Of a DNA stretch of 64,000 nucleotides, positions 23,237 through 33,701 are shown piece after piece. The notes below the pieces were generated by a model, which ran no database searches, was not told the DNA's origin, and was given only the letters and a program-made list of their open reading frames with translations. The stretch spans positions 1 through 64,000 of the forward strand of contig NC_052494.1 of the NCBI RefSeq assembly GCF_009730915.1. The letters are read 5' to 3'. The position numbers were made by a program, and so were the translations under genes. How positions within the stretch are numbered: position 1 is the stretch's first letter; every line of letters starts with the position of its first letter. The stretch is from Dioscorea cayenensis subsp. rotundata (taxonomy: Eukaryota > Streptophyta > Magnoliopsida > Dioscoreales > Dioscoreaceae).

Positions 23237-23757
23237 ATGTCGAAAAGGTACGATCTTGTACCCTTTTTCCCTATTTTCAAGTCCTTTTTATGAACCCTAG
23301 ATTAGCTAATTCGAGTATTTTCCACTTCATTTTTTTCGATTGGGTTTTTTTTCTGATTGTTTCTCGGTTATGTTTTTCTTGGCTTTTTTTTTCTTTTACT
23401 TTTGGATTTTTAGATGATGAAAGGTGATGGTGATGATTTGTTCTTGTTATTTTTGAAGAAAAAATTGGTTTTTTATGTGTTCAAGCTTCTAATTTTGATG
23501 AAAACAGGGCAAAATCGAAGAGGCTTGGATGGTTTTAGATTTCTTTTATTTTGTTTTCTTGATGAGTTGGAACCCTAGCTGTTAAATCTCATATTTGTAT
23601 CTCTGTGCTATGTGATATTTGTGCTATTTGGTAAATGATTTCTGATTGAAGTTCTTATGACCTATCTAGAGTTCTTTGCAAGTTCTTTGTGCATGGGGCA
23701 CGCTTGAAAGGGGAACACTGTGATTTCTCACACGATTGGAAAGATCAGGCCAACAAT
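23237..23757 (+). pseudogene. 5' fragment of a Makorin-type CCCH zinc-finger gene
   Basis: Exon 1 at 23237-23247 encodes MSK plus two bases and is followed by a GTACG donor. Exon 2 at 23670-23757, after a CTATCTAG acceptor, completes Arg4 and encodes [20 protein letters not shown] and then HDWKDQANN. This is the N-terminus of plant Makorin ring-finger proteins, which begin with a CCCH zinc finger of the form C-x8-C-x5-C-x3-H. The second Cys ligand is replaced by Arg (CGC). The exon is followed by CTAATACC with no GT donor, and no later exon (second CCCH finger, RING) was found downstream. It is therefore a truncated pseudogene, possibly with its 5' leader and first intron retained. Makorins are E3 ubiquitin ligases; this remnant cannot encode one. 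Confidence 0.7.
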
Positions 23758-23879
23758 CTAATACCTTTCACTTTTGCCTGTGTTGTTTTCACTAGTCATT
23801 TTTAATATATTTTTGCATATTGACGCTTGTTGGTAATGCAGATATGTACTTTTTTTTTATCAAAATGAGGATGATTTTT

Positions 23880-24856
23880 TAAAGAGTAATGCTATATAGA
23901 GCGAAGCAGACACATGAACCAACTACACAACTAATGTGGCTGGTGACGTGGTTGCTTCTCTCTCCTCTTTTAATTTTTTTTAAATAAAAAAATAATAAAA
24001 ATAAAAACACAAAAAGAGGACTTTGCCTTTTTCTCTCTCTCTCTCTCGTGTCTTCCTTCTCTCCTGCACCACCGCTCCCGGCGCCGCTTAACTCTCTCCT
24101 GCACCCCCGCTACCGGCACCACTTCCCTCTCTCCTGCATCCCGCTCCCTGCTGCCACTTCCCTCTTTCTTGCGGCACGAGTCCCAGCAGCCGCACCCCTC
24201 TGTCCAGAATCCGTAAGTTTTTATTTTTAGATAAGATTCAATCATATTTCTAAGGAATCACATGCTACCTTATGCCATGTGAAATTTGATCTAAATGATG
24301 ATTTTTTTAGTTATAATTTCACAATAATTTTTATTTTATTTATTTTAGTTTTAAATTGAAAGCTGAATTTATCCCTATAGGAGAAAGGAATTATTTTATT
24401 CAGTTTAAAATTTTCTTAAACTCAATTTCTTATCCATAGTCTAAACAAAAATTAAAAAAAAAATATTGAAGTTGACTCACAACACCTTGAGTAATAACTT
24501 CAACCATTCAAAATTATTGATAGTTAATTATTTTTATTAATTTTACTTGAGATGGATATTAGTCCGATCAGTAAGGATTGGACATTTATGCTGAGTAAAT
24601 TGGAGGAGAGGTTCTTGATCTAAACATCATTATATTTGTTTGGATTTAACATTCATCGTTTTTGAATTTGTTTATAATTTAAATTATAAAAAAAAGTTGT
24701 TTATGATACAGTCTGTGTCCCATAAATGTTTGATTATTTGTTTGCGCTATGTTACTAAATTTCTTCTAGAATTAACTTTTTTGTTTTATTGTGCTTTCTT
24801 TTCATTTCTATGTAAGAAATACTTCTCGTTTTTCCTCCAGGGTCGTATAACGGGAG

Positions 24857-24857
<1 letters not shown>
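23880..24857. other. Pyrimidine-rich and AT-rich DNA with a short imperfect tandem repeat
   Basis: A segment at about 24034-24205 repeats CTCTCTCCTGCACC-like phrases about four times with a period near 42 bases, producing Pro/Leu-rich false reading frames on both strands. The remainder is AT-rich without recognisable genes. The text AGAGTAATGCTATATAGAGC near 23885 looks like the start of a MITE, but no matching inverted end was found. Confidence 0.45.
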
Positions 24858-24909
<52 letters not shown>

Positions 24910-25006
24910 CCTTTCTAATATCCAGTTAGCTTCCACTTTCTTTTGCCCATTTCTAATATCAAATAATGAGGGGGGTTGTTGTATATATATATATATATAT
25001 ATATAT
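24858..25006. repeat. (TTA)n and (TA)n microsatellites
   Basis: A (TTA)n run of about 17 units lies at 24858-24909 and a (TA)n run at 24981-25006. They lie immediately before the tandemly duplicated segment and produce a poly-Tyr artefact frame. Confidence 0.85.
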
Positions 25007-25126
25007 CCATATATATATTGATTAGTTATGCATATAGATATATATTTTTGGTAATGATAATGTTTAAAATATTATCAATATATAATATAATTATATAACA
25101 CTTTACAAATATTTAAAATATATTAG

Positions 25127-27066
25127 TTCTATTTTAATTATTTTCAAATTCATATGTAATAATTAGAAATTGAATTGTGTTACATTTTAAAAATAGGTTT
25201 CTAGCCTAGTGGTACTCTGGGTCCTCTGGTTTGTGAGAGACAATTTCTTGACCATACTCCCCCAGTTTCAGTAAGATGAGGACGTGTAGTAATTTCCCTG
25301 CATGATTGCGTACCTAAAAAAATTGTGTTCCATCTTTAGAAAATTCAGTTTTAATTTAAAGTTATTTTAAAAATATACATATAATAGTTTAGGGAACAAT
25401 GAAATTAGCTTTATGCATGATTACGAGTCTAATTATTCAAAATATGATCTCATAAACATTTATAATGTTATTGTTATATAAAATTATTTAACTTATAATT
25501 ATTTCAAAAGAATGTAATTAGAAACGGAAATCAAATCTATCTTTAAATTTAGAAACAAATTCAATTTCCTTTTTTAAATTATATTTTTAAAATTTATATT
25601 TTATTCATAATTATTTTTAAAAAATTATAAAATACTTTAAATCCGGAAAGATTATAAATAATGTTTTAAATATATAAAAAGATACATGAATTTATTGACA
25701 TGCTTCTAAACATATGGATTGTGATTTTATAAATATTTATAATCTTATCATTATGTAAAACTTTAGTTAGTATTTGGAAATCAACCATAAAGAATAATTT
25801 AATCCCATGAGATGAGAACTATGAATTCTAATATTTTAAAAGATATATATTAACTCATTGAAGAATTAGGATAGGAATGAAAGGTAAAGTTGTGGTTGTC
25901 CCCTTAAATTTTGTGTATATATATATATATATATATAAATAATGAATGATCTAAATTGGTTTTTCAAAGATGTGATGTATTTAGACCATTTGATATGTTT
26001 GCACATAGAATTGAACCAAATCTATAATCTTCGAGTGAGAAATCAAAGACCCGTAGCTGACCAAATTTAGCATGTAAAAGCTTTAATTATGAACTTTTTA
26101 ACAATTAATTGTTAAATAATGTTTTAAATTCAAATTTTAAAATATTTTAATTGATTTTAATAAATAAGTCATCCCTAATTTAATGATGTTGGAGATGTTC
26201 CCTAAAATAATACATGAGATTTATAATTCCCGATATCAAAAATAAATTATTCTTAATATATATATATATTGTAGAAAATATATACATTAAAAATCATTCG
26301 AATGCCTTATATAAAAATATGGATAATATTTTCCCAACACAATACAAACGTCAAATATACAATTTATCAAATTTGCTCTTATTTTTTTCTTTAAAAAAAT
26401 TTTAAAAAAAAATTATTAAAAAAATCATTAAACACACACAAAAGCTAAAGTTTCAATTTCTAAAAAAATCCCCTAAAGTTATGATAATAGGCTGCCCCAC
26501 AAAGGGGTATGAAGGAACATACAAGTATAGTGGTGTATCAGTATCGGTGGTTTAATAATGATAATAATAATAATAATCTGTACATACATAAGTCGGTAGG
26601 ATAATAATAACAATAATAATTATAAAATTATTAATTTATTGTGGAAAATATTTAAATTAAAAACCACTAAATTTTTAGATTAAATTAGGGATGAAATTTT
26701 CAAAGACACAATCCAAAGTGCATATGACCAAAAGTTTTTTTATAAGAATCACTAAACCAAATTAATAAAAAAATGAAGTTAAAAAAACTAAAGATTTATA
26801 ATCCAATTTAATTTAATTAACTCCTATATATTGATCATGTAGACCTACCCTCCACCTCAGTTTTCTCCCTTTCATGATCTGCTTCATATATGCATAGAAT
26901 ACCAAGTTTTCAAAATTCCTTAAAATATTCTCTTGCATATCTCGGCATAACCTTATAATATCAAGTCGGCATCCATTTGCTCTTCTCCGGACCTTATTTT
27001 TATAAAGCCGGCTTTCATTTTCCCTGTCCCCTTCTTCTTCTTCAAATTCCTCTTCTTGTTGACCTT
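25127..27066 (+). repeat. Tandem duplication, unit A
   Basis: Unit A and unit B (27067-29690) share a long series of co-linear blocks. Examples are TTCTATTTTAATTATTTTCA at the start of both, AATCCCATGAGATGAGAA, GAATGATCTAAATTGG, TTTTTAACAATTAATTGTTA, AAAATCATTCGAA and TATTGATCATGTAGACCTAC. Unit A differs by carrying a SINE-like insertion at 25190-25320 and lacks the MITE and SINE found in unit B. The last 200 bases of the unit read backwards are weakly coding-like. The duplication is head-to-tail with no spacer visible. Confidence 0.8.
25190..25320 (+). mobile_element. SINE-like insertion in unit A
   Basis: A 131-base insertion starts with a good Pol III A-box (TAGCCTAGTGGTA at about 25202-25214) and ends in TGCGTACCT followed by a short A-run. 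It is flanked by near-identical direct repeats: AATTGTGTTACATTTTA at 25173-25189 and AATTGTGTTCCATCTTTA at 25321-25338. Unit B shows the same site without this insert. The B-box is not obvious, so assignment to SINEs rests on the A-box, the A-rich end and the long target duplication. Confidence 0.5.
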
Positions 27067-27129
27067 CTTCTATTTTAATTATTTTCAGATTTAATAATTA
27101 GAAATTGAATTGTGTTATATTTTTAGGAA

Positions 27130-27622
27130 GAGTAATGATATTTTTACCGAATAGGGATGTTCCACGTCATTCTTTTTTTATTTTTTTTTTAAAATTAATT
27201 TCTCTTTATTATCTAAATACTAAATTTAAACATTTAATCTTAAAAGATAAACATGTAAATGATAAAATGAAAACCCGTCCCTAAACCATAGACTAGAAAT
27301 CACAACCCCATGCGGGGGTTGTGATTTCTTGTTTAGGGTTTAGGGCATAGGATTTAGGGCTTAGGATTTACGGTTTAGTATTTATTATTTAGGGTTTAAA
27401 TTTTTAGATTTTTAGGGTATAAATTTTGTAGTATTTGGGTTTCTTATTTTAAATACAGTTTTATAATTTTTTTTAATTTTAAGTATTTAAGAATTTTTAA
27501 AGTTCAAATTTGAAGTTTATATAAAAAAAAATAATAACGTGGATGAGGATGTGGATGACAAGTTGGGCATCCACGTCATTCGCGAAACCTAGTAAATCTA
27601 TTCGGTAAAAATAGTATCGCTC
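27130..27622. mobile_element. MULE-type MITE with 25-bp inverted ends
   Basis: The left end GAGTAATGATATTTTTACCG (27130 onward) and the inverted right end (27598-27622) align over 25 bases with only a few mismatches. The flanks TTTTAGGAA (27121-27129) and TTTTAGAAA (27623-27631) are a 9-bp target duplication with one mismatch, the length typical of Mutator-like elements. There is no coding sequence. The interior has a perfect 15-bp stem hairpin (27295-27309 with 27315-27329) and degenerate TTTAGGG-like repeats (about 27330-27400). Unit A lacks this insertion. Confidence 0.75.
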
Positions 27623-28154
27623 TTTTAGAAAATTTATTTTTCAATTAAAGTTATTTTAAAACTTTATAAATTTTTTAAATTTATAAATATTTAATATAAT
27701 AGTTTAGGAAACTATCAAAAGTAGCTTTATGTGTAATTACAAGTCTAATATATGAAATATGATTTCATAAACATTTACAATGTTAAAATTATATAAAATT
27801 ATTTAACTTACAGTGGTTTCAAAATAATGTAATTAGAAACCAAAATAATTATTTTTAATTTTAGAAAAAATTGAAATTTGTTTTTAAATTTAGTAACAAA
27901 TCAATTCCTTTTTAAATTTATATTTTATTCATAATTGTTTTAAAAAAATTATAAACAACTTAAAATTTGTAAAGATTATAAATAATTTTTTTAAAATATA
28001 TAAAAAATATATGAATTTATAGACATGCTTCGAAACATATGGATTATGATTTTATAAATATTTGTAACTTATCATTATGTAATACGTTACTTAGTATTTT
28101 GAAATGAACCACAACAAATAATTTTAATCCCATGAGATGAGAATTATAAATTTT

Positions 28155-28378
28155 TTTTTTGGGAAAGAGGAGCGGGGCGAACCCACTAGAGACCCAGGGA
28201 CGTGCACAAGCCTCGGTGGAACAAGTGGGGACGGGGCCGCGCTCACGTGGGCGCTGAAACCACCCGTACACAACCACTATTCACAACTCCCAGAAATGTG
28301 CCCTCAGCCGAGAATCGAACTCTCACCACTCGGTGAGAGCTCTATCGGCGACCCGTGTACCAATAGACCCCAAGGTTG
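28155..28378 (-). mobile_element. tRNA-derived SINE, copy 1
   Basis: Read on the minus strand, the element has an A-box-like ATTGGTACACGGGTCGCC near its head. About 40 bases on is a B-box-like GAGAGTTCGATTCTCG, then a tRNA-unrelated body and an A-run at the tail (the T-run at 28151-28160 on the plus strand). A perfect 16-bp target duplication, GAGAATTATAAATTTT, flanks it at 28139-28154 and 28379-28394. The corresponding site in unit A (about 25808-25835) is empty, so insertion followed the tandem duplication. Copies 2 and 3 lie at 32384 and 34572. Confidence 0.85.
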
Positions 28379-29186
28379 GAGAATTATAAATTTTAATCAT
28401 TTAGAAGATATATACATTGAAGAATTAGGATAGGAGTGACGGGTAAAGGCTGTGGTTGTCCCCCTAAATTTTGTGTGTGTATATATAATGAATGATCTAA
28501 ATTGGTTTTTAAAAGAAGTGGTGTATTTAGACCATTTGATATTGTTTGCACATAGAATTGAACCAAATCCATAATCTTTGAATGAGAATTAAAGCCGTGA
28601 AAACTTTAATTATGAACTTTTTAACAATTAATTGTTAAATAATGTTGTAAATTCAAGTTTTAAAATATTTATTTTAATTGATTTTAATAAATAAGTCATC
28701 CCTAATTTAATGATGTTGATATTCCCTAAAATAACACATGAAATTATTAATTCTCAATGCCAAAAATAAATTATCCTTAATATATTGTAGAAAATATGTA
28801 CATTAAAAATCATTCGAAAGTCTTATATAAAAATATGAATAATATTTTCCAATCACAATACAAACAGCATATAGGCAATTTATCAACTTGCTCTAATTTT
28901 TTTCCTTTTAAAAAAACAAAAATCATTTTATTAAAATATCATTAAACACAAAAAGCTATAGTTTCAATTTCTAAAAAAAAAAAAATATCCCCTAAAGCTG
29001 CATAATCCAATTTGAACAAATTAATTTATATATATTAACTTTGATGTATATAGTTCCATGTTGTCATCTTAAGAATTGCAACAAGGCTTGCCTCACAAGG
29101 GGGTATTTAAGGGATTTTCAATTATAGTGGTGCATTAGTTACGGTGTTTTTAATAATAATAAACTGTGCATGCATAAGTGGGTAGG

Positions 29187-29219
<33 letters not shown>

Positions 29220-29457
29220 TTAATAATAATAATATTAATATTAATTAATTTACTGTGAAAAATATTTAAATTAAAAACCACTAAAAGTTTTTAGATTAAA
29301 TTATGAATGAAATTTTCCAAGACATAATCCAAAGTGCATATGGCCAAAAGTTTTATTATAAGAATCACTAAACAAAAATAAATAAATAAAGAAAGAAAAT
29401 TAAAAAAACACTAAAGTTTCATAATCCAATTTAATTTAATTAACTCCTAAATATTGA

Positions 29458-29697
29458 TCATGTAGACCTACCTTTCATCTCAATTTTCTCGGGTTCATCT
29501 ACTTCAAATATGCGTTCAAATACCAAGTTTTGAAAATTCTTCATTGTCTTCTTTTGCATATCTTTGGCATAACCTTCTAATCTCAACTCGGCGTACATGT
29601 GCCTTTGTCCGTATCTTCCTTGTACGAAGGCTCTCATATTCCCTCGCTCTTCTTGTTCATCTTGTTCATCTTCATATTGTTGATTTATTTTGGGCAA
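29458..29697 (-). CDS. Unrecognised short open frame at the end of duplication unit B
   Basis: A 79-codon minus-strand frame opens with MPKINQQYEDEQDEQEERGN, a charged stretch, and continues with basic and hydrophobic residues (RLEGYAKDMQKKTMKNFQ). The equivalent part of unit A (about 26840-27066) is recognisable but disrupted. I know of no family match. It may be a fragment of a gene duplicated with the segment, or chance. No start context, splice sites or downstream exons support it as a working gene. Confidence 0.2.
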   Translation of the reverse strand: MPKINQQYEDEQDEQEERGNMRAFVQGRYGQRHMYAELRLEGYAKDMQKKTMKNFQNLVFERIFEVDEPEKIEMKGRST

Positions 29698-30094
29698 CGA
29701 TCAAGAGTGCATGATTTATTCTATTTTCTACTATTAATATATATTAAAATATTTTCTTTATGGGCGGAGGCCTAGTCCCCAATTGGAGGTATGGTTATAT
29801 ATCTGAGCTAAGTGTATGTGTACGTAAACTCATGCTCAACCTAATCCATATAGTTAAATTTTTTTATTACATTTTTTAGATCGAATTTAAGCTTTATAAT
29901 TAAGGTGCCAGCTTGCATACTAAAAATGAATTTTCTCCCATTATTCACTTATAGAAAATTATCGAGATAATCCCTTCTATATTATATTCTACTTGTTACT
30001 CTTTTATATAATTTCTATCACTATCTAATGCTTTTGTGTGTGTATGTGTGTGCGCGCGCATGTATTGATTCCCAATTCTTGTTGTTTTGGGTAG
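29698..30094. other. Intergenic DNA before the SEC24 pseudogene
   Basis: This stretch is AT-rich with a TG/CG-alternating stretch at about 30032-30062. The N-terminal part expected for a SEC24 gene (Pro/Gln-rich) was not found here. Confidence 0.45.
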
Positions 30095-30751
30095 GTTGTG
30101 GATTTTGGGGAAAGTGGACCTCTAAGATGTTCTCGTTGCAAAGCTTGCATTAATCCTTTCATGAGATTTATTGACCAAGGAAGGCAGTTTTTTACTTTTT
30201 TTGCAACTTATGTGGTATGCATCAATGGTCACTTGTTATGAAACTATGCTTTTTAAACCTGATCTCTGCCTTCAAATCTTCACATGTTAGTTTTAAAATT
30301 TTTTTGTGTGGGACTTATACTGTTGCTACTTAATGGTTTGCCTTATTTCATGCTCAACTGCTGTTTACACACTGTCTTGTTTATATCATGTTTTGGGCCT
30401 GGTTCCCTCTCATTACAATCTGCAAGTGAATCATGCTTATATTTGCTATGATAAGAATTTCTTACCTGGAGAACTTCTATTTTTTTAATTTGAAACTTCA
30501 ACCCAAAGGTCTAATCACTGAAGGCATAAGATCTAACAAGCTTGGTCAGTGCAATTGAGAAAAATCTTTGCAATCCCAACATCTAAAATAGGCATGTCTA
30601 AACCTGCACTATTGAACTTAAATATCATGACACCCTGATGCTTTATGATATATTTGGCTGATTTTGTGGTCCATGCCAATGTGGTATGGAAGCAATCACC
30701 TTGGCAAACTGGTCAGGTTGTTCGACATTGCACTTATCTCAGTATAGGCAC

Positions 30752-32240
30752 CAGGGGCGGAAGTCTAGAGGTGAGCAAAAAAATTCAGATCCGATGATCC
30801 GATCCGGTATCCGAATTTTTTACCCAAAATTTTTTGTGTATCCGATCCGAAAAAAAGGGTCGGGTACCCGATTTGAATTTTTTAGATAAAAACCGGGTCG
30901 GATCCGGGTTGGGAGAAATTAAAAATCGGGTAACCGAATCTGATCCAGTTTTTATTTTTAGTATATTCTTATATATAGATACATAATAATTTTAAATTTT
31001 ATATGGACTAAAAAGTAAAAAAGAAAAGAAAAAAAATCTAATTCCCTTGTATCTAAACCCTTTAAGAGTATATATATATATATATATATATATAGATATA
31101 TATGTATATTAATAAATTTAAATTTTACAAGGGCTAAAAGTAAAAAAAATATTCAAATGTCTAATCTAATAACTTAAGGAGTTATATAGAGTTATATAGT
31201 TATATAGTTATATATATATATATATATATTAATAAATTTGAATTCTACATAGATTAAAAGTAAAAAAGGTAAAAATCCAAAATCCCTGCCTCCCAGTCCC
31301 CAACGGCCATCATCCTGCCTTTTCTCTCTAGTCTCCATCCAAATCTCTTCTCTTTCTAGCAACCAATGATCATTATTGATGAGACACTTGAAACTCTGTA
31401 TTATTTTTGTTATGAATTTTGTTAAATGGAGAATGATTTAAGAGTTTAATGCTCTTTATAATTTATGAGTTTTTCATATTTGTTTTTTATCTAATGTTAT
31501 TGTATAAAGAAAATCTATAGATTAGATAAAACTTAAATTCGGATCCGAATATCCAATATCCGATCAGGTTTAAACCAGGTCGGATACGGGTCGAGTTTTT
31601 GCTGAACCCGAAAAATCGGGTACCCGATTTTGCTCACCCCTAGGCGGAACCAAGGAGGCTAGCAGGGCTGAAGCCTCCCTCGATTTTTTTAATACTTAAA
31701 TTAATGTAAAATAGATTATTTTCATACATGAAATTGTGGAATGGAGCTGTGCTTGAGTGGTTAGTGGTTCTAGTCATAAAACATGTGATGATTTTTTAAC
31801 CCACGCAAGTTCAAATCATGTTTTTTTTCACATTTTATTTTTAAATTTAAAAATTAGTAGGATTTTAAAATTTTAATAAAAATTTATAAAAAAATTAAAA
31901 AATTATATATAAAATTTTTAATAATTTAAAAAAAAGTAGAAATTAATCATGAGGCATTGCAAATATATTATAACTTATATACATATATATTTTTAAAATG
32001 TACAAACTTGAGATGTATTTTTTTATTAGCTGAATTATTGAAAATCTTATATATTTGCTATATATAATAACAACATTTAAAATTATATTCGATGTGTTTT
32101 TTAATGTGTATTCAAAATTTTGTTATATTAATACATTAGTCTTTATTTAAAATAATTATTTTGTTGTATTATTTTTTTATTTTTTATTTTTTTTGCTTTT
32201 AGGTTTCAGCCCCTACCATCGAGTCTTGGTTTCATCATTG
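30752..32240. mobile_element. hAT-type MITE, copy 1, with a nested element
   Basis: The outer element begins CAGGGGCGGAA at 30752 and ends TTGGTTTCATCATTG at 32240, a diverged version of the TTCCGTCCCTG end of the copy at 48726. A perfect 8-bp duplication, ATAGGCAC, flanks it at 30744-30751 and 32241-32248, as expected for hAT transposition. Removing the nested element (30764-31642) and one copy of its target leaves about 600 bases, the same length as the copy at 48726-49339. It has no transposase. It contains a tRNA-like A-box (around 31748-31765) and B-box (around 31805-31819). Confidence 0.85.
30764..31642 (+). mobile_element. hAT-like foldback element nested in the outer MITE
   Basis: The ends TAGAGGTGAGCAAAAA and TTGCTCACCCCTA are inverted repeats, continued inward by stretches rich in GGATCCGA and CGGGTACCCG. 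The 8-bp flanks GGCGGAAG (30756-30763) and GGCGGAAC (31643-31650) match at 7 of 8 positions; they duplicate the terminal sequence of the outer element. There is no coding capacity. The interior holds (AT)n tracts. The element at 32648-33701 belongs to the same family in opposite orientation. Confidence 0.75.
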
Positions 32241-32383
32241 ATAGGCACCTTAGATCATATTTTGTGGACACCGAAGTTCTTGTATAAGTTTGATATCTCT
32301 TTGCTGGTTCCAATGTTACATATATATTATTTTAATAATGTGGTTACCTGTGTTCTTGGCATATCTCATTTTCTTGTGTTTTT

Positions 32384-32611
32384 TTTTTTGGAAGAGGAGC
32401 GGGGCGAACCTACTAGAGACCCTAGGAACGTGCACAAGCCTCGGTGGAACAAATGGGTACGAGGCCCCGCTCACTTGGGCACTGGAACCACTTGTACACA
32501 ACCATTATTCACAACTCACATAAATGTGCCCTCAGCCGAGAATCGGACTCACACCACTCGGTGAGAGCTCTATCGGCGACCCGTGTACCAATAGACCCGC
32601 AAGTCGTTGGC
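32384..32611 (-). mobile_element. tRNA-derived SINE, copy 2
   Basis: This is nearly identical to copy 1 along its whole length, with the same minus-strand A-box, B-box and A-tail. A perfect 14-bp target duplication, TTTCTTGTGTTTTT, lies at 32370-32383 and 32612-32625. It sits in an intron of the SEC24 pseudogene, between two hAT elements. Confidence 0.85.
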
Positions 32612-32647
32612 TTTCTTGTGTTTTTATTAAATTTTCTATGTTAATGA

Positions 32648-33113
32648 CAGGGGGTGAGCAGAAATGGGTACCCAGTTTTTTGGATCGACAAAAACTCTAC
32701 CTGTATCCGATCCGGTTTAAACCAGATGCCGAGAATCTGGTATTCGGTTTAAACTCAGATATCGGATGTCCAGATATGAATTTAAGTTTTATCTACTTTA
32801 TAGATTTGCTTTATATAACAACATTACATAAAAGCAAATATTAAAACTTATAACTTATAAAGAGCATTAAACTCTTATATTATTCTCTACACAACAAAAG
32901 TTATAACAAAAATAATAAAAAGTTTTTATCAATCTTAGTCATTAAAAAAAATCATCCAAAGCATCAAGTGTCTCATCAATAATGATCATTGGTTGGTAGA
33001 GAGAGAAGAGATTTGGATAGAGACTAAAGAGAAGAGGCAGGATGATAGCTGTTGGGTACTGGGAGGGAAGGATTTGGGATTTTTTTCTTTTTACTTTTAA
33101 TACATGTAGAATT

Positions 33114-33177
<64 letters not shown>

Positions 33178-33366
33178 AAAGTATATAGCTCTTAAGTTAT
33201 TAGATTTGCCATTTGGATATTTGGATTTTTTTTTATTTTAGCCCTTGTAAAATTTAAATTTATTTATATATATATATATATATAAAAGTATATAGCTCTT
33301 TAAGTTATTAGATTAGCCATTTGGATATTTGGATTTTTTTTTATTTTAGCCCTTGTAAAATTTAAA

Positions 33367-33415
<49 letters not shown>

Positions 33416-33701
33416 CTCTTAAAGGGTTTAGATGTGAGGGATTTGGATTTTTTTTTCTTTTTTACTTTTTAGATCATATAAAATTTAAAATTATTATAGA
33501 TATATATAAGAATATACTAAAAAGCAAAAACTCGGATTCGGTTACCCGATTTTTAATTTCTCTCGTCCCGGATCCGGTTTTCATCTAAAAAATTCGGATA
33601 TGGTATCCAACCCTTTTTTTTCGGATCGGATACCCAAAAAATTCAGGTAAAAAATTTGGATACCGGATTGGAGCATCGGTGGATTTTTTTGCTCACCCCT
33701 A
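32648..33701 (-). mobile_element. hAT-like foldback element, inverted relative to 30764-31642
   Basis: The ends CAGGGGGTGAGC and GCTCACCCCTA, with flanks GTTAATGA (32640-32647) and GTTAATGT (33702-33709), make an 8-bp target duplication with one mismatch. The interior matches the other family member in reverse orientation, including the phrases AATGATCATTGGTTG and GCCCTTGTAAAATTTAAATT. One internal block of about 100 bases is itself duplicated (around 33178-33280 and 33281-33380). Long (AT)n runs lie at 33118-33174 and 33374-33413. Confidence 0.75.

Larger units (their letters stand above)
27067..29690 (+). repeat. Tandem duplication, unit B
   Basis: This is the second copy of the segment described as unit A, longer because it contains a 493-bp MULE-type MITE (27130-27622) and a 224-bp SINE (28155-28378). 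Away from those insertions, order and orientation match unit A throughout. Many single-base differences and small indels show that the duplication is not recent. An (AAT)n microsatellite lies at about 29187-29240. Confidence 0.8.

Noticed and set aside
23885..24000. MITE starting AGAGTAATGCTATATAGAGC
   Set aside because: No inverted partner end or target duplication could be found nearby.
24640..24918. Open frame ending in a poly-Tyr tail
   Set aside because: The tail is a translated (TTA/TAT)n microsatellite and the rest is AT-rich intergenic sequence.
27330..27400. Interstitial telomere from TTTAGGG-like repeats
   Set aside because: The repeats are few, degenerate and contained within a MITE, so chromosome fusion is not indicated.
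28320..28345. Possible tRNA gene (GTTCGATTC B-box on the minus strand)
   Set aside because: It lies in the head of a SINE with target duplications and A-tail; no acceptor stem or complete cloverleaf is formed.
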